Notes under the pieces: generated by a model
What the model saw: the letters and a program-made list of their open reading frames with translations, nothing else
Databases searched by the model: none
What the model was told of the DNA's origin: nothing
Part shown: positions 45,921 through 53,461 of the stretch, piece after piece
Position numbering within the stretch: position 1 is the stretch's first letter
Layout of the letters: every line of letters starts with the position of its first letter
Assembly (NCBI RefSeq): GCF_007018965.1
Contig: NZ_VJYZ01000013.1
Location: 60,066 to 124,065, forward strand
Source: Paracoccus marinus
Lineage (GTDB): Bacteria; Pseudomonadota; Alphaproteobacteria; Rhodobacterales; Rhodobacteraceae
Reading direction: 5' to 3'
DNA: 64,000 bases
Program-made: the position numbers and the translations under genes

Positions 45921-46796
45921 TCACGCCCCGCGTTGCGCGCGCGAGGCGAGATAGGCGTCCAGCGTGATGTTCCCGCGAATGGGGTCGGTCATGTGATCGA
46001 AGCCACGATCCACCGCGGCCTCGGTCATGCGGGCATAGGCGTCCGCCGCCGGTTCCGAAAAGCCCGTGGCGCGAAAGGCGGCCCGCCAACCCTCGCGCGG
46101 CGTGACCTCGACCTCGACCGGCTTCCCGAGCACCCGGGCGAACGCAGCCGCGACGTCGGCGGGCGAATAGCGCGCCGGGCCCTCGACGTAGCGGACGCCC
46201 ACGTCGTCGAGGCCGGACATCAGCCGGTCGGCCGCGATCCGGCCCAAGTCGTCCGGCGCGGCCATCGGCAGCTTGAGGTCGGCGGGCAGCATCGTCGGCA
46301 GCTTGCCCGTCCGGCCCGCCGGTTCGAGAAGCTCGTCCCAGTTGCTCATGTAGAAAGGCGCGCGGTTGATCGCGGCCGGGATCGGCAGCGCGTTCAGCCC
46401 CTGTTCAAGCTCCCACAGCACCGACGCGTCGCCGATCCGCTCGCCCGGTTCGGCGCCCGCCGTGGACTCGGCCACGACCTTTTCAAGGCCCGACCCCTTC
46501 AGCGCGGCAAGGATCCCGGCGACCCCGGCCTGCTCGACCTTGTCGGTATCCGTCGTGGTGTCGGCGGGCGGGTTCAGCAGGAACGCGCGCCGCCCGCGAT
46601 CAAAGGCGCGCCGCAGCGACGCCGGATCGTTCACGTCGGCGACGGCGACCTCGATCCCCTGGTCGCGCCAGCGCGCGCGGTCGGGCCCGGACTGCGCGTC
46701 GTCGTGCGTCACGACCGTCACCTTCTTGCCACGCTCCACCAAGGTCCTCACGACCGCCGAACCCACATGGCCGGCGGCCCCCATGACTACAAACAT
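45921..46796 (-). CDS. NmrA-like NAD(P)-binding protein
   Basis: The 291-residue protein starts with the Rossmann motif MFVVMGAAGHVGSAVVRTLVE cut at residue 20 and continues with features of atypical short-chain dehydrogenases of the NmrA/QOR2 type: VTHDDAQ after strand 2, ADVNDPASLRRAF, and an AFLLNPP segment, without a clear YxxxK pair. Such proteins act as redox sensors or quinone reductases. AGGAG lies 6 bases before the ATG at 46796, which decides the start. A WYL regulator gene lies 88 bases upstream in the same direction and may control it. Confidence 0.82.
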   Translation of the reverse strand: MFVVMGAAGHVGSAVVRTLVERGKKVTVVTHDDAQSGPDRARWRDQGIEVAVADVNDPASLRRAFDRGRRAFLLNPPADTTTDTDKVEQAGVAGILAALKGSGLEKVVAESTAGAEPGERIGDASVLWELEQGLNALPIPAAINRAPFYMSNWDELLEPAGRTGKLPTMLPADLKLPMAAPDDLGRIAADRLMSGLDDVGVRYVEGPARYSPADVAAAFARVLGKPVEVEVTPREGWRAAFRATGFSEPAADAYARMTEAAVDRGFDHMTDPIRGNITLDAYLASRAQRGA

Positions 46797-46884
46797 CGGC
46801 ATCTCCTCTTTGCACGACGACCCTAGCACCCCGGTCTGACAAGTTGTGTCAGGAGCGTTGGCCGAGGGTGCCGTTTGCTGACCC

Positions 46885-47571
46885 CTACAGAACGACGTCC
46901 GGTTCCAGCGCGCGATATTCCGCAAGCAGCACGCCGTGCGGCCGGCCGGGACTGTCGCCTAGAACCTCGGCCTGCATTACCCGGTCGATGCGGAAATGGC
47001 GGAACGCCTGACGCAGCTCGCACCATGCCGCAAGCATCTCGACATCGTCGAACCAGCCGAGCATGACCGGCCAAACGACACGGTCGCGGCAACTGCCCGC
47101 CTGATCCCGATAGCGTAGCTGTAGCTTCTTCCGGCGGTCGAGCGCCGCCCGCACGGTGCCCAGCGTCGCGGACCGTCCGTCCCCCGGCGGGGCGACGACG
47201 AGCGGGGACCGCGCCGCCGCGCTGTCGTCGAACCGCGCGGGCAGCACCGCCGCAAGCTTCGCGCGCGCCCGGGTCGCGGCGTTGGACAGGTCCGCGTCGC
47301 CCCGCCGCAGCACGAAGCGCAGGCCCAGCATCAGCGCCGCCGCCTCGTCGGCATCGAACGACAGCGGCGGGATGAAGAAGTCGTCGCGCAGCACGAAACC
47401 GACCCCGGCCTCGCCTACGATCGTCGCCCCCCGGCTCGTCAGCGTTGCGATGTCGCGGTAGGCGGTGCGTTCGCTGATGCCGAACCGCTCGCCGATCGTC
47501 GCGGCGGTTACGGGCTGGCGCTGTTCGCGCAGCATCTGCAATATGGCAAACAGGCGCTCGGTTCTGGTCAT
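46885..47571 (-). CDS. YafY-type HTH regulator with WYL domain
   Basis: The 228-residue protein starts MTRTERLFAILQMLREQRQP, the DeoR-like winged helix (GERFGISERTAYRDIATL) of YafY proteins, followed by a WYL-like domain (about residues 130-200) with LQLRYRD, VVWPVMLGWFDDVEMLAAWCELR and FRHFRIDRV. The family's WYL triad reads MLAAWCELR here, as is common in YafY relatives. It probably regulates the NmrA-like gene downstream on the same strand (inference). The ATG at 47571 begins the conserved helix; the upstream open frame runs into the tRNA gene and is not coding. Confidence 0.88.
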   Translation of the reverse strand: MTRTERLFAILQMLREQRQPVTAATIGERFGISERTAYRDIATLTSRGATIVGEAGVGFVLRDDFFIPPLSFDADEAAALMLGLRFVLRRGDADLSNAATRARAKLAAVLPARFDDSAAARSPLVVAPPGDGRSATLGTVRAALDRRKKLQLRYRDQAGSCRDRVVWPVMLGWFDDVEMLAAWCELRQAFRHFRIDRVMQAEVLGDSPGRPHGVLLAEYRALEPDVVL

Positions 47572-47672
47572 CGGCGGTCCGGCACGTGCGGGGGGGTGCG
47601 CCGGAACCTTGCAGCAGGACCGACCCTCGGGGGAAGGTGGCTGCAGCGGCGAATGGTCGAACGGGATTTCAG

Positions 47673-47748
47673 TGGTGAGCCCAACAGGATTCGAACCTGT
47701 GACCCACTGATTAAAAGTCAGTTGCTCTACCAACTGAGCTATGGGCCC
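47673..47748 (-). tRNA. tRNA-Lys (anticodon UUU), CCA encoded
   Basis: Read on the minus strand the gene starts GGGCCCATAGCTCAG, has the anticodon loop CUUUUAA with UUU at 34-36 and A at 37, a T arm GGTTCGAATCC, and ends GGGCTCA plus an encoded CCA. The acceptor stem pairs fully (one G-U). The length is 76 bases with CCA. It is the standard cloverleaf for lysine and lies 98 bases from dapF, divergently. Confidence 0.97.
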
Positions 47749-47845
47749 ATCACAGGCGGCTTCCTTAGTGGCGGGCCGCGGGGGGGTCAAGCGGAAAAGT
47801 GCAGCAGGGCTGGCGGAATCGCGTCCGCGCGCGTATATCGCCGCG

Positions 47846-48706
47846 ATGGATAACCGGTCAGCTTCCGGCCTGCCCTTCATGAAGATGCATGGGCTGGGCA
47901 ACGATTTCGTCGTCATCGACCTGCGCGCGGGCGGCCCGTCCGGCGGGGCGCTGCCCGAGCCTGCGCTGGTGCGGCGGATCGCGGATCGCAATTTCGGCGT
48001 GGGCTTCGACCAGCTGGCGACGATCCAGCCGGATGCGGATGCCGATGCGAAGCTGACGTTCTTCAATGCGGACGGCTCGATCTCGGCCGCGTGCGGGAAC
48101 GCCACCCGCTGCATCGCGCGGTTTCTGCTGGACGAGACCGGCAAGGGGTCGCTGCGGCTGCGGACCGATCATGCGGTGCTGACGGCCGAGGATGCGGGCG
48201 GCGGGCTGACCCGCGTCAACATGGGCCAGCCGGTCACGGACTGGCGCTCAATCCCGCTGGCGCAGAACGTGGACACACTGCACCTGCCGATCGAGGGCGA
48301 TCCCGTGGCGACCGGCATGGGCAACCCCCACATGACGTTCTTCGTCGCCGACCAAGCCGATGTCGCGGACGTGCGCGCATTCGGCGCGCGGCACGAGGTT
48401 CACCCGCTTTATCCCGAACGCACCAATGTCGAGGTGGCGCAGGTCGTGGCCGCCGATACGCTGCACCTGCGGATCTGGGAACGGGGCGTCGGGCGGACGC
48501 TCGCCTCGGGGTCGTGTTCCTGCGCGGCGGCGGTGGCGGCGGCGCGGCGCGGGCTGACGGGGCGGCGCGTGCGCGTGCTGCTGGCGGGCGGCGAATTGCT
48601 GATCGACTGGCGCGAAGACGGCGTCTGGATGCAGGGGCCGACGGCCCATGTGGCGGACGGCGTGCTGCGCGCGGACTGGATCGCGGCGGCGGACGACCGG
48701 CCGTGA
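47846..48706 (+). CDS. dapF: Diaminopimelate epimerase, with Ser at the second catalytic Cys position
   Basis: DapF interconverts LL- and meso-diaminopimelate for lysine and peptidoglycan. The 286-residue protein has FMKMHGLGNDFVV at the N-terminus, NADGSISAACGNATRC near residue 75 with the first catalytic cysteine, MGNPHMTFFV, ERTNVEVAQV and the ERGVGRTLASGSCSCA segment. In characterised DapF the last region reads xACGSGACA with the second catalytic cysteine; here the position reads Ser (LASGSCSCA), with a cysteine three residues later. This may be a lineage variant or altered chemistry. The start at 47846 gives the usual lead before MHGLGND; mtaB follows with a GTGA overlap. Confidence 0.9.
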   Translation: MDNRSASGLPFMKMHGLGNDFVVIDLRAGGPSGGALPEPALVRRIADRNFGVGFDQLATIQPDADADAKLTFFNADGSISAACGNATRCIARFLLDETGKGSLRLRTDHAVLTAEDAGGGLTRVNMGQPVTDWRSIPLAQNVDTLHLPIEGDPVATGMGNPHMTFFVADQADVADVRAFGARHEVHPLYPERTNVEVAQVVAADTLHLRIWERGVGRTLASGSCSCAAAVAAARRGLTGRRVRVLLAGGELLIDWREDGVWMQGPTAHVADGVLRADWIAAADDRP

Positions 48707-49971
48707 CCGCGCAACCGCCCGTCTTTGCGACCCCGGTTTTCGCCACCCTCGGGTGCCGCCTGAACGCCTACGAATCCGAGGCGATGGCGGAAATGGCGCA
48801 GGCCGCCGGGCTGTCGGGCGCGGTCATCGTCAATACCTGCGCCGTGACGGCCGAGGCGGTTCGCAAGGCGCGGCAGGAAATCCGCCGCCTCGCCCGCGAA
48901 AACCCCGGCGCGCCGATCATCGTCACCGGCTGCGCCGCGCAGACGGAACCCGAGACCTTCGCCGCCATGCCCGAGGTCGCCCGCGTCGTCGGCAACCACG
49001 AAAAGATGCAGCCCGCCACCTGGTCCTCGCTCGCCGCGCCCGACTACGGGACCGAACGGGTGATGGTGGACGACATCATGTCGGTGCGCGAAACCGCCGG
49101 CCACCTGATCGACGGGTTCGGCCGCCATCGCGCCTATGTGCAGGTGCAGAACGGCTGCGACCACCGCTGCACCTTCTGCATCATCCCGTTCGGGCGCGGC
49201 AACTCGCGCAGCGTTCCGGCCGGGGTGGTGGTGGACCAGATCAAGCGCCTGCGCGATCGCGGCTTCAACGAGGTCGTGCTGACCGGGGTGGACCTGACCA
49301 GTTGGGGCGCCGACCTGCCGGGCGCGCCGCGCCTGGGCAACCTCGTCCGCCGCATTCTCGGCATGGTGCCGGACCTGCCGCGCTTGCGGATCAGTTCCAT
49401 CGACAGCATCGAGGCCGATCCCGACCTGATGGAGGCGATCGCGACCGAGCCCCGGTTGATGCCGCATCTGCACCTGAGCCTTCAGCACGGCGACGACCTG
49501 ATCCTGAAGCGGATGAAGCGCCGCCACCTGCGGGACGACGCGATCCGGTTCTGCGAGGATGCGCGACGCCTGCGCCCCGACATCGTCTTCGGCGCCGACA
49601 TCATCGCGGGCTTCCCGACCGAGACCGAGGCGCATTTCGAGAACTCGGTACGGCTCGTCCGGGATTGCGGGCTGACGTTCCTGCACGTGTTCCCCTACAG
49701 CGCACGGCAAGGGACGCCCGCGGCCCGGATGCCGCGCGTGCCGGGCCCCGCGATCAAGGACCGCGCGGCGCGGCTGCGGGCGGTGGGGCGGGACGCGCTG
49801 CACGCGCATCTGCAGGCGCAGGTCGGCGCGCGCCATGCCGTGCTGACCGAAGGGCCGCGGCTGGGGCGCACCGCGCAGTTCACCGAAGTCGCGTTCGACC
49901 GCGACATGCCCGAAGGATCGCTGCTGGACGTGACGATCACCGGCCACGACGGGACGCGCCTGACCGCCTGA
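48703..49971 (+). CDS. mtaB: MtaB, tRNA (t6A37)-methylthiotransferase
   Basis: MtaB adds a methylthio group to t6A at position 37 of tRNAs, chiefly tRNA-Lys(UUU). The 422-residue radical-SAM enzyme shows the N-terminal UPF0004 domain (TLGCRLNAYESEAM, VNTCAVTAEAVRKARQEIRR cut, GCAAQT) whose three cysteines bind one cluster, the radical-SAM CxxxCxxC motif in GCDHRCTFCIIP near residue 150, and a C-terminal TRAM-like stretch. The GTG start overlaps the dapF stop (GTGA). The dapF-mtaB pair is common in alphaproteobacteria. Confidence 0.94.
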   Translation: MTAQPPVFATPVFATLGCRLNAYESEAMAEMAQAAGLSGAVIVNTCAVTAEAVRKARQEIRRLARENPGAPIIVTGCAAQTEPETFAAMPEVARVVGNHEKMQPATWSSLAAPDYGTERVMVDDIMSVRETAGHLIDGFGRHRAYVQVQNGCDHRCTFCIIPFGRGNSRSVPAGVVVDQIKRLRDRGFNEVVLTGVDLTSWGADLPGAPRLGNLVRRILGMVPDLPRLRISSIDSIEADPDLMEAIATEPRLMPHLHLSLQHGDDLILKRMKRRHLRDDAIRFCEDARRLRPDIVFGADIIAGFPTETEAHFENSVRLVRDCGLTFLHVFPYSARQGTPAARMPRVPGPAIKDRAARLRAVGRDALHAHLQAQVGARHAVLTEGPRLGRTAQFTEVAFDRDMPEGSLLDVTITGHDGTRLTA

Positions 49972-50156
49972 GCGGCGGATCTTCCGCGATCTTTCGCGCG
50001 CGCCGCCCCTGAAACCACGCTTCGTCACCCGGCCTTTCCACGATCCTTGCAACGGCCCTGCCCACGGGGACCCGTCAGAACACGCGCATCGACCCGCCGG
50101 TCGGGCGCGACAACCGCGTCATCCCTCCGGCGAGCCGCCAAGCAACGGAGAGAGAG

Positions 50157-50561
50157 ATGACCACCACCTTCAAGACGACCTTCGCCACCGGCATTCTTGC
50201 GGCGCTTCTGGCCAGCGCCTCGATGGCGCAGGCGCCGCTGGGACAGGACGCGGCGCTGAGCGCGCTGAGCGAATGGAGCGGCGCGATGCCGAAGCCTGCC
50301 GGGCAAAGCCGCACGATCTTCCGGCCGACGGGCGGCGAGGCGATGCCGCGCATCGCCTGGAACGACGCGGGCGGACAGGGCGGGCACGACAGCCGTGGCC
50401 GCGACGATCACGGGGAACACGACCCGATCTACCGCCCGAAGCGGGACGGGTCCTCGTATGACCGCGCATTCAACCTGCAACCCTCGGCCGGGCAGGACGC
50501 GGGCAGCGAAGTCGTCAGCCCCTACCGGGACCGCGACGCGTTCTACGCGCAGGGTATGTGA
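50157..50561 (+). CDS. Small secreted protein of unknown function
   Basis: The 134-residue product starts with a signal peptide (MTTTFKTTFATGILAALLAS, cleavage likely after ASMAQA), followed by a polar, glycine-, aspartate- and histidine-rich region (GGQGGHDSRGRDDHGEHDP) that could bind metal ions, and a tail rich in Tyr, Asp and Arg. No domain is recognised. GGAGAGAGAG lies 4 bases before the ATG. The 185 bases before it carry no gene; the next gene converges 61 bases on. Confidence 0.75.
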   Translation: MTTTFKTTFATGILAALLASASMAQAPLGQDAALSALSEWSGAMPKPAGQSRTIFRPTGGEAMPRIAWNDAGGQGGHDSRGRDDHGEHDPIYRPKRDGSSYDRAFNLQPSAGQDAGSEVVSPYRDRDAFYAQGM

Positions 50562-50622
50562 GCGCGCGGGGGCGCGAACGAAGCGGGGCGGCCGGACAGA
50601 CATCCGGCCGCCCCCAAATGCG

Positions 50623-51714
50623 TCAGCTGCGATAGCGCTCCAGCCAGTGGGCGTAGGGCGCGGGCAGGGTCGCGAAGGCGGGCTTGTCGACGCCCAGTTC
50701 CTTTGCCGCGCGATAGGGCCAGTGCGGGTTCGCCAGCAGCGGACGGCCCAGCGTCACAAGGTCCGCCTTGCCGTCGGCGATCAGCGCGTCCGCCTGCTGC
50801 GGCTCGCTGATGAACCAGCTGGTGGTGGTGGGAATGTCCACCTCGCGCCGCACCCGCTCGGCCGCCGGGGCAAGCAGCGCGGGGCCCCACGGGATCTCGG
50901 CCGTGGGGGTGGTGAAGCCGATGCTGACGTCGATCAGGTCAAGGCCCGAGTCCTTCATCAGGCCGACCATGCGGATGCCGTCGTCCAGGTCGTCCGATCC
51001 GTCGAACTCGGTCACGCCGAAGCGGGCGGTCAGCGGCAGGTTGTCGGGCCAGACCTCGCGGACGGCGGCGATCGTTTCCAGCAGGAACCGCGCGCGCCCG
51101 TCGAAGTCGCCGCCGTATTCGTCGTCGCGCTTGTTGGACCAGGTCGAAAAGAAGCTTTGGCCGAGGTAGCCGTGGGCCAGGTGCAGTTCCAGCCACTCGA
51201 ACCCCGCGTCGCGGGCGCGGCGGGCGGCGGCCACGAAGTCGGCCTGCACCCGCTTGATGTCGGCGATGGTCATGGCAAGGGGAACCTTGGGCAGGTTCGC
51301 CCCGTGCGGCACGGCCGAAGGCGCGATGGTGTCCCAGCCGCGCGGGTCGTCGTCGGCCATGTGGTCGTCGCCTTCCCACGGGCGGTTGGCGCTGGCCTTG
51401 CGGCCGGCATGGGCGATCTGGATGCCCGGCACCGCGCCGCCGTCCTTGATAAGCCGCACCGCGTCCTTCCACGCCTCTGCCTGCGCGTCCGACCAGATCC
51501 CCGTGCAGCCCGGCGTGATCCGGCCCTCGGGCGAGACGGCCGTCGCCTCGGCGATCACCAGCCCCGCGCCGCCACGGGCAAGCCCGGCAAGATGGCTGCG
51601 GTGCCAGTCGTTGATGAGCCCGTCATCGGCCACGTACTGGCACATCGGCGACACCACGATGCGGTTGCGCAGCGTGACATCCTTCAGCTGATAGGGCGTG
51701 AACAGGTTCGGCAT
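50623..51714 (-). CDS. Old yellow enzyme family NADH:flavin oxidoreductase (YqjM/XenA type)
   Basis: The 363-residue FMN enzyme has LFTPYQLKDVTLRNRIVVSP at the N-terminus, MCQYVADDGLINDWH, IQIAHAGRK near residue 105, the WLELHLAHGYLGQSFFS barrel segment near residue 180 with the active-site histidine pattern, and VTLGRPLLANPHWP near the end. YqjM-type enzymes reduce activated alkenes such as enones with NAD(P)H and often respond to electrophile stress. AAAGGA lies 8 bases before the ATG. The gene diverges from an ArsR-type repressor with a perfect operator palindrome between them. Confidence 0.92.
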   Translation of the reverse strand: MPNLFTPYQLKDVTLRNRIVVSPMCQYVADDGLINDWHRSHLAGLARGGAGLVIAEATAVSPEGRITPGCTGIWSDAQAEAWKDAVRLIKDGGAVPGIQIAHAGRKASANRPWEGDDHMADDDPRGWDTIAPSAVPHGANLPKVPLAMTIADIKRVQADFVAAARRARDAGFEWLELHLAHGYLGQSFFSTWSNKRDDEYGGDFDGRARFLLETIAAVREVWPDNLPLTARFGVTEFDGSDDLDDGIRMVGLMKDSGLDLIDVSIGFTTPTAEIPWGPALLAPAAERVRREVDIPTTTSWFISEPQQADALIADGKADLVTLGRPLLANPHWPYRAAKELGVDKPAFATLPAPYAHWLERYRS

Positions 51715-51770
51715 GTCGTATTCCTTTCGCGGACGCGGCACAGGCCCCGTCGTTTAGGCGTCGTTTGATA

Positions 51771-51788
51771 GTTCGATAATAATCGAAC
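51771..51788. promoter_or_regulatory. Perfect palindrome between the old yellow enzyme and arsR-type genes
   Basis: GTTCGAT-AATA-ATCGAAC is a perfect 7-base inverted repeat around a 4-base AT centre, an 18-base site in a 109-base divergent gap. It fits the size and symmetry of ArsR-family operators, and its AT-rich centre contrasts with the surroundings. It is 36 bases upstream of the regulator start and 57 bases upstream of the oxidoreductase start, where it could repress both promoters. Confidence 0.65.
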
Positions 51789-51823
51789 ATTGATCTTGCG
51801 GCAACCCGTGCTATGTTTTCCCC

Positions 51824-52150
51824 ATGCGCAAGATGATCCTTCCCGACATCGACGACGTGGCCCTGTCGCAGGTGCTGTACGCGCTGAGCGATCCGGTGCG
51901 GCTGGATGTCGTGCGGACGCTGGCGCGCGACGGCGAGGCGAGCTGTTCCGTTCTGGACGGCGGACGCCCGAAATCGAGCATGTCGCACCATTTCCGCGTC
52001 CTGCGCGAATCGGGGCTGGTGCGGACCCGTCACGAAGGCCCGTCCCACATGAACGAACTGCGCCGCGACGACCTCGACCGCCGCTTTCCGGGACTGCTCG
52101 ACGCCGTGCTGGCGGCCGGGGACGCAGGTCCGGCCCGGCGCGACGGCTAG
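51824..52150 (+). CDS. ArsR family winged-helix repressor
   Basis: The 108-residue protein is a compact ArsR-type regulator: ALSDPVRLDVVRTLARDGE near residue 20, the recognition helix PKSSMSHHFRVLRESGLVRTR near residue 50 (SMSHHFRxLRE in place of the usual VSxHLxxL), and a wing with HEGPSHMNELRRDDL. The metal-binding ELCVCDL motif is absent and only one cysteine (SCSVLD) is seen, so it may sense an organic electrophile rather than a metal. It diverges from the old yellow enzyme gene and very likely controls it through the palindrome at 51771. Confidence 0.9.
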   Translation: MRKMILPDIDDVALSQVLYALSDPVRLDVVRTLARDGEASCSVLDGGRPKSSMSHHFRVLRESGLVRTRHEGPSHMNELRRDDLDRRFPGLLDAVLAAGDAGPARRDG

Positions 52151-52252
52151 CGGACGACCACCGCCCGCCCGCAGTGGCATCGTTTGCCGAAGATGGCTAT
52201 GATCGGAACCTGACCCACGCCCGACAGGCCAGAGCCACAGGAATCCCCGACC

Positions 52253-52495
52253 ATGACCGATCCCGAAATCGAGGCGATGTCGTTCGAGGACGCCATGAAG
52301 GAGCTTGAGGCGACGGTCGGCAAGCTGGAACACGGCGACGCCACGCTGGAGGAGTCGATCGCGCTTTACGAACGCGGCGCGAAGCTGCGGGCACATTGCG
52401 ACAGCCGCCTTCGCCAGGCCGAGGAGCGGGTGGAAAAGATCACGATGGCCGCCGATGGCGAGCCGCAGGGAACCGTTCCGGTCGAGGGGCTTTGA
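52253..52495 (+). CDS. xseB: Exodeoxyribonuclease VII small subunit
   Basis: The 80-residue protein matches XseB: MSFEDAMKELEATVGKLEHG followed by DATLEESIALYERGAKLRAHC, which form the antiparallel helical hairpin binding the large subunit XseA in the single-strand-specific exonuclease. It lies 23 bases before ispA and before dxs, the order xseB-ispA-dxs found in many proteobacteria, so it is part of an operon that mixes DNA repair with isoprenoid synthesis. The 102 bases before it after the ArsR gene contain no other feature I can support. Confidence 0.94.
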   Translation: MTDPEIEAMSFEDAMKELEATVGKLEHGDATLEESIALYERGAKLRAHCDSRLRQAEERVEKITMAADGEPQGTVPVEGL

Positions 52496-52518
52496 GCTTC
52501 GACACAAGGAAGCCGCCG

Positions 52519-53415
52519 ATGGACACCGGCCTGCCCGCATCCCTGACCGCCCGCATGACGCAGGTCCGCGACCGCGTGGCGGCCGCGATCGACGCGGCGC
52601 TCGACGCGCAGCCCGCGGGCGAGCTGACCGACGCGATGCGTTATGCCGCCAGCGGCGGCAAGCGGATCCGGGCCTTTCTGGTCATGGAATCCGCGCGCCT
52701 GCACGGGGTGGACGACGCCGCCGCGCTGCCGGTGGCGGTCGCAGCCGAGCTTCTTCACGCCTACAGCCTGATCCACGACGACCTGCCCGCCATCGACGAC
52801 GACGACCTGCGGCGCGGGCAGCCCACCTGCCACGTCAGGTTTTCCGAGGCGACCGCGATCCTTGCCGGCGACGCGCTGCAATCGCTCGCCTTCGAGCGGC
52901 TGGCCGACCCCGCCATCGGCAGCGCCGAGGCGCGGATCGACCTCGTGCGCCGGTTCGCGCAGGCGGTCGGCGCGCAGGGGATGGTGTGGGGGCAGATGCA
53001 GGACATCGCGGCCGAAACCGCGACCTCGCCGCTGAACCTGGACCAGATCGTCGCCTTGCAGCAGGGCAAGACGGGCGCGCTGATCGGCTTTGCCGCGACC
53101 GCCGGCGCGGTGATCGCGGGCGCCGATCCCGCACCCTTGGGCGACTATGCGCGCAACCTTGGCCTCGCCTTCCAGATCGCCGACGACATCCTCGACGTGA
53201 CCGGGACGCAGGAAACCACCGGCAAGCGGGTGGGCAAGGACGCGGCCGCCGGCAAGGCCACGTTCCTGTCGCTGCTCGGCCTTGACCGCGCGCGGGCCGA
53301 GGCGCAGGCGATGGTGGACCGGGCAGAAGCCGTGCTCGACGTTCATCCGGGTGCCCCGCAGGCCGCCGAAAACTTGCGGCAGCTGGCCCGTTTCGTTATC
53401 CACCGCCAGACGTGA
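52519..53415 (+). CDS. ispA: Farnesyl/geranyl diphosphate synthase IspA
   Basis: The 298-residue prenyltransferase condenses IPP with DMAPP and GPP to farnesyl diphosphate. The first aspartate-rich motif lies in YSLIHDDLPAIDDDDLRRGQ near residue 82, a GKTGALIGFAA segment near residue 185, and the second in QIADDILDVTG near residue 222; GGKRIRAFL near residue 50 binds the diphosphate. AAGGA lies 8 bases before the ATG. It follows xseB and precedes dxs (46-base gap), which supplies the same pathway through the MEP route. Confidence 0.95.
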   Translation: MDTGLPASLTARMTQVRDRVAAAIDAALDAQPAGELTDAMRYAASGGKRIRAFLVMESARLHGVDDAAALPVAVAAELLHAYSLIHDDLPAIDDDDLRRGQPTCHVRFSEATAILAGDALQSLAFERLADPAIGSAEARIDLVRRFAQAVGAQGMVWGQMQDIAAETATSPLNLDQIVALQQGKTGALIGFAATAGAVIAGADPAPLGDYARNLGLAFQIADDILDVTGTQETTGKRVGKDAAAGKATFLSLLGLDRARAEAQAMVDRAEAVLDVHPGAPQAAENLRQLARFVIHRQT

Positions 53416-53461
53416 CGGCGCGACCCTCGCGGGATGAAGCCACCCGAAAAGGGGACGCCAC

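Noticed and set aside
46885..48144. Long N-terminal extension of the YafY-type regulator
   Set aside because: The upstream part of the frame runs through the tRNA-Lys gene; the conserved MTRTERLFAIL start at 47571 is the real one.
51824..52150. ArsR-type gene as an arsenic resistance regulator
   Set aside because: No ars genes nearby and no metal-binding cysteine motif; it pairs with the old yellow enzyme gene instead.
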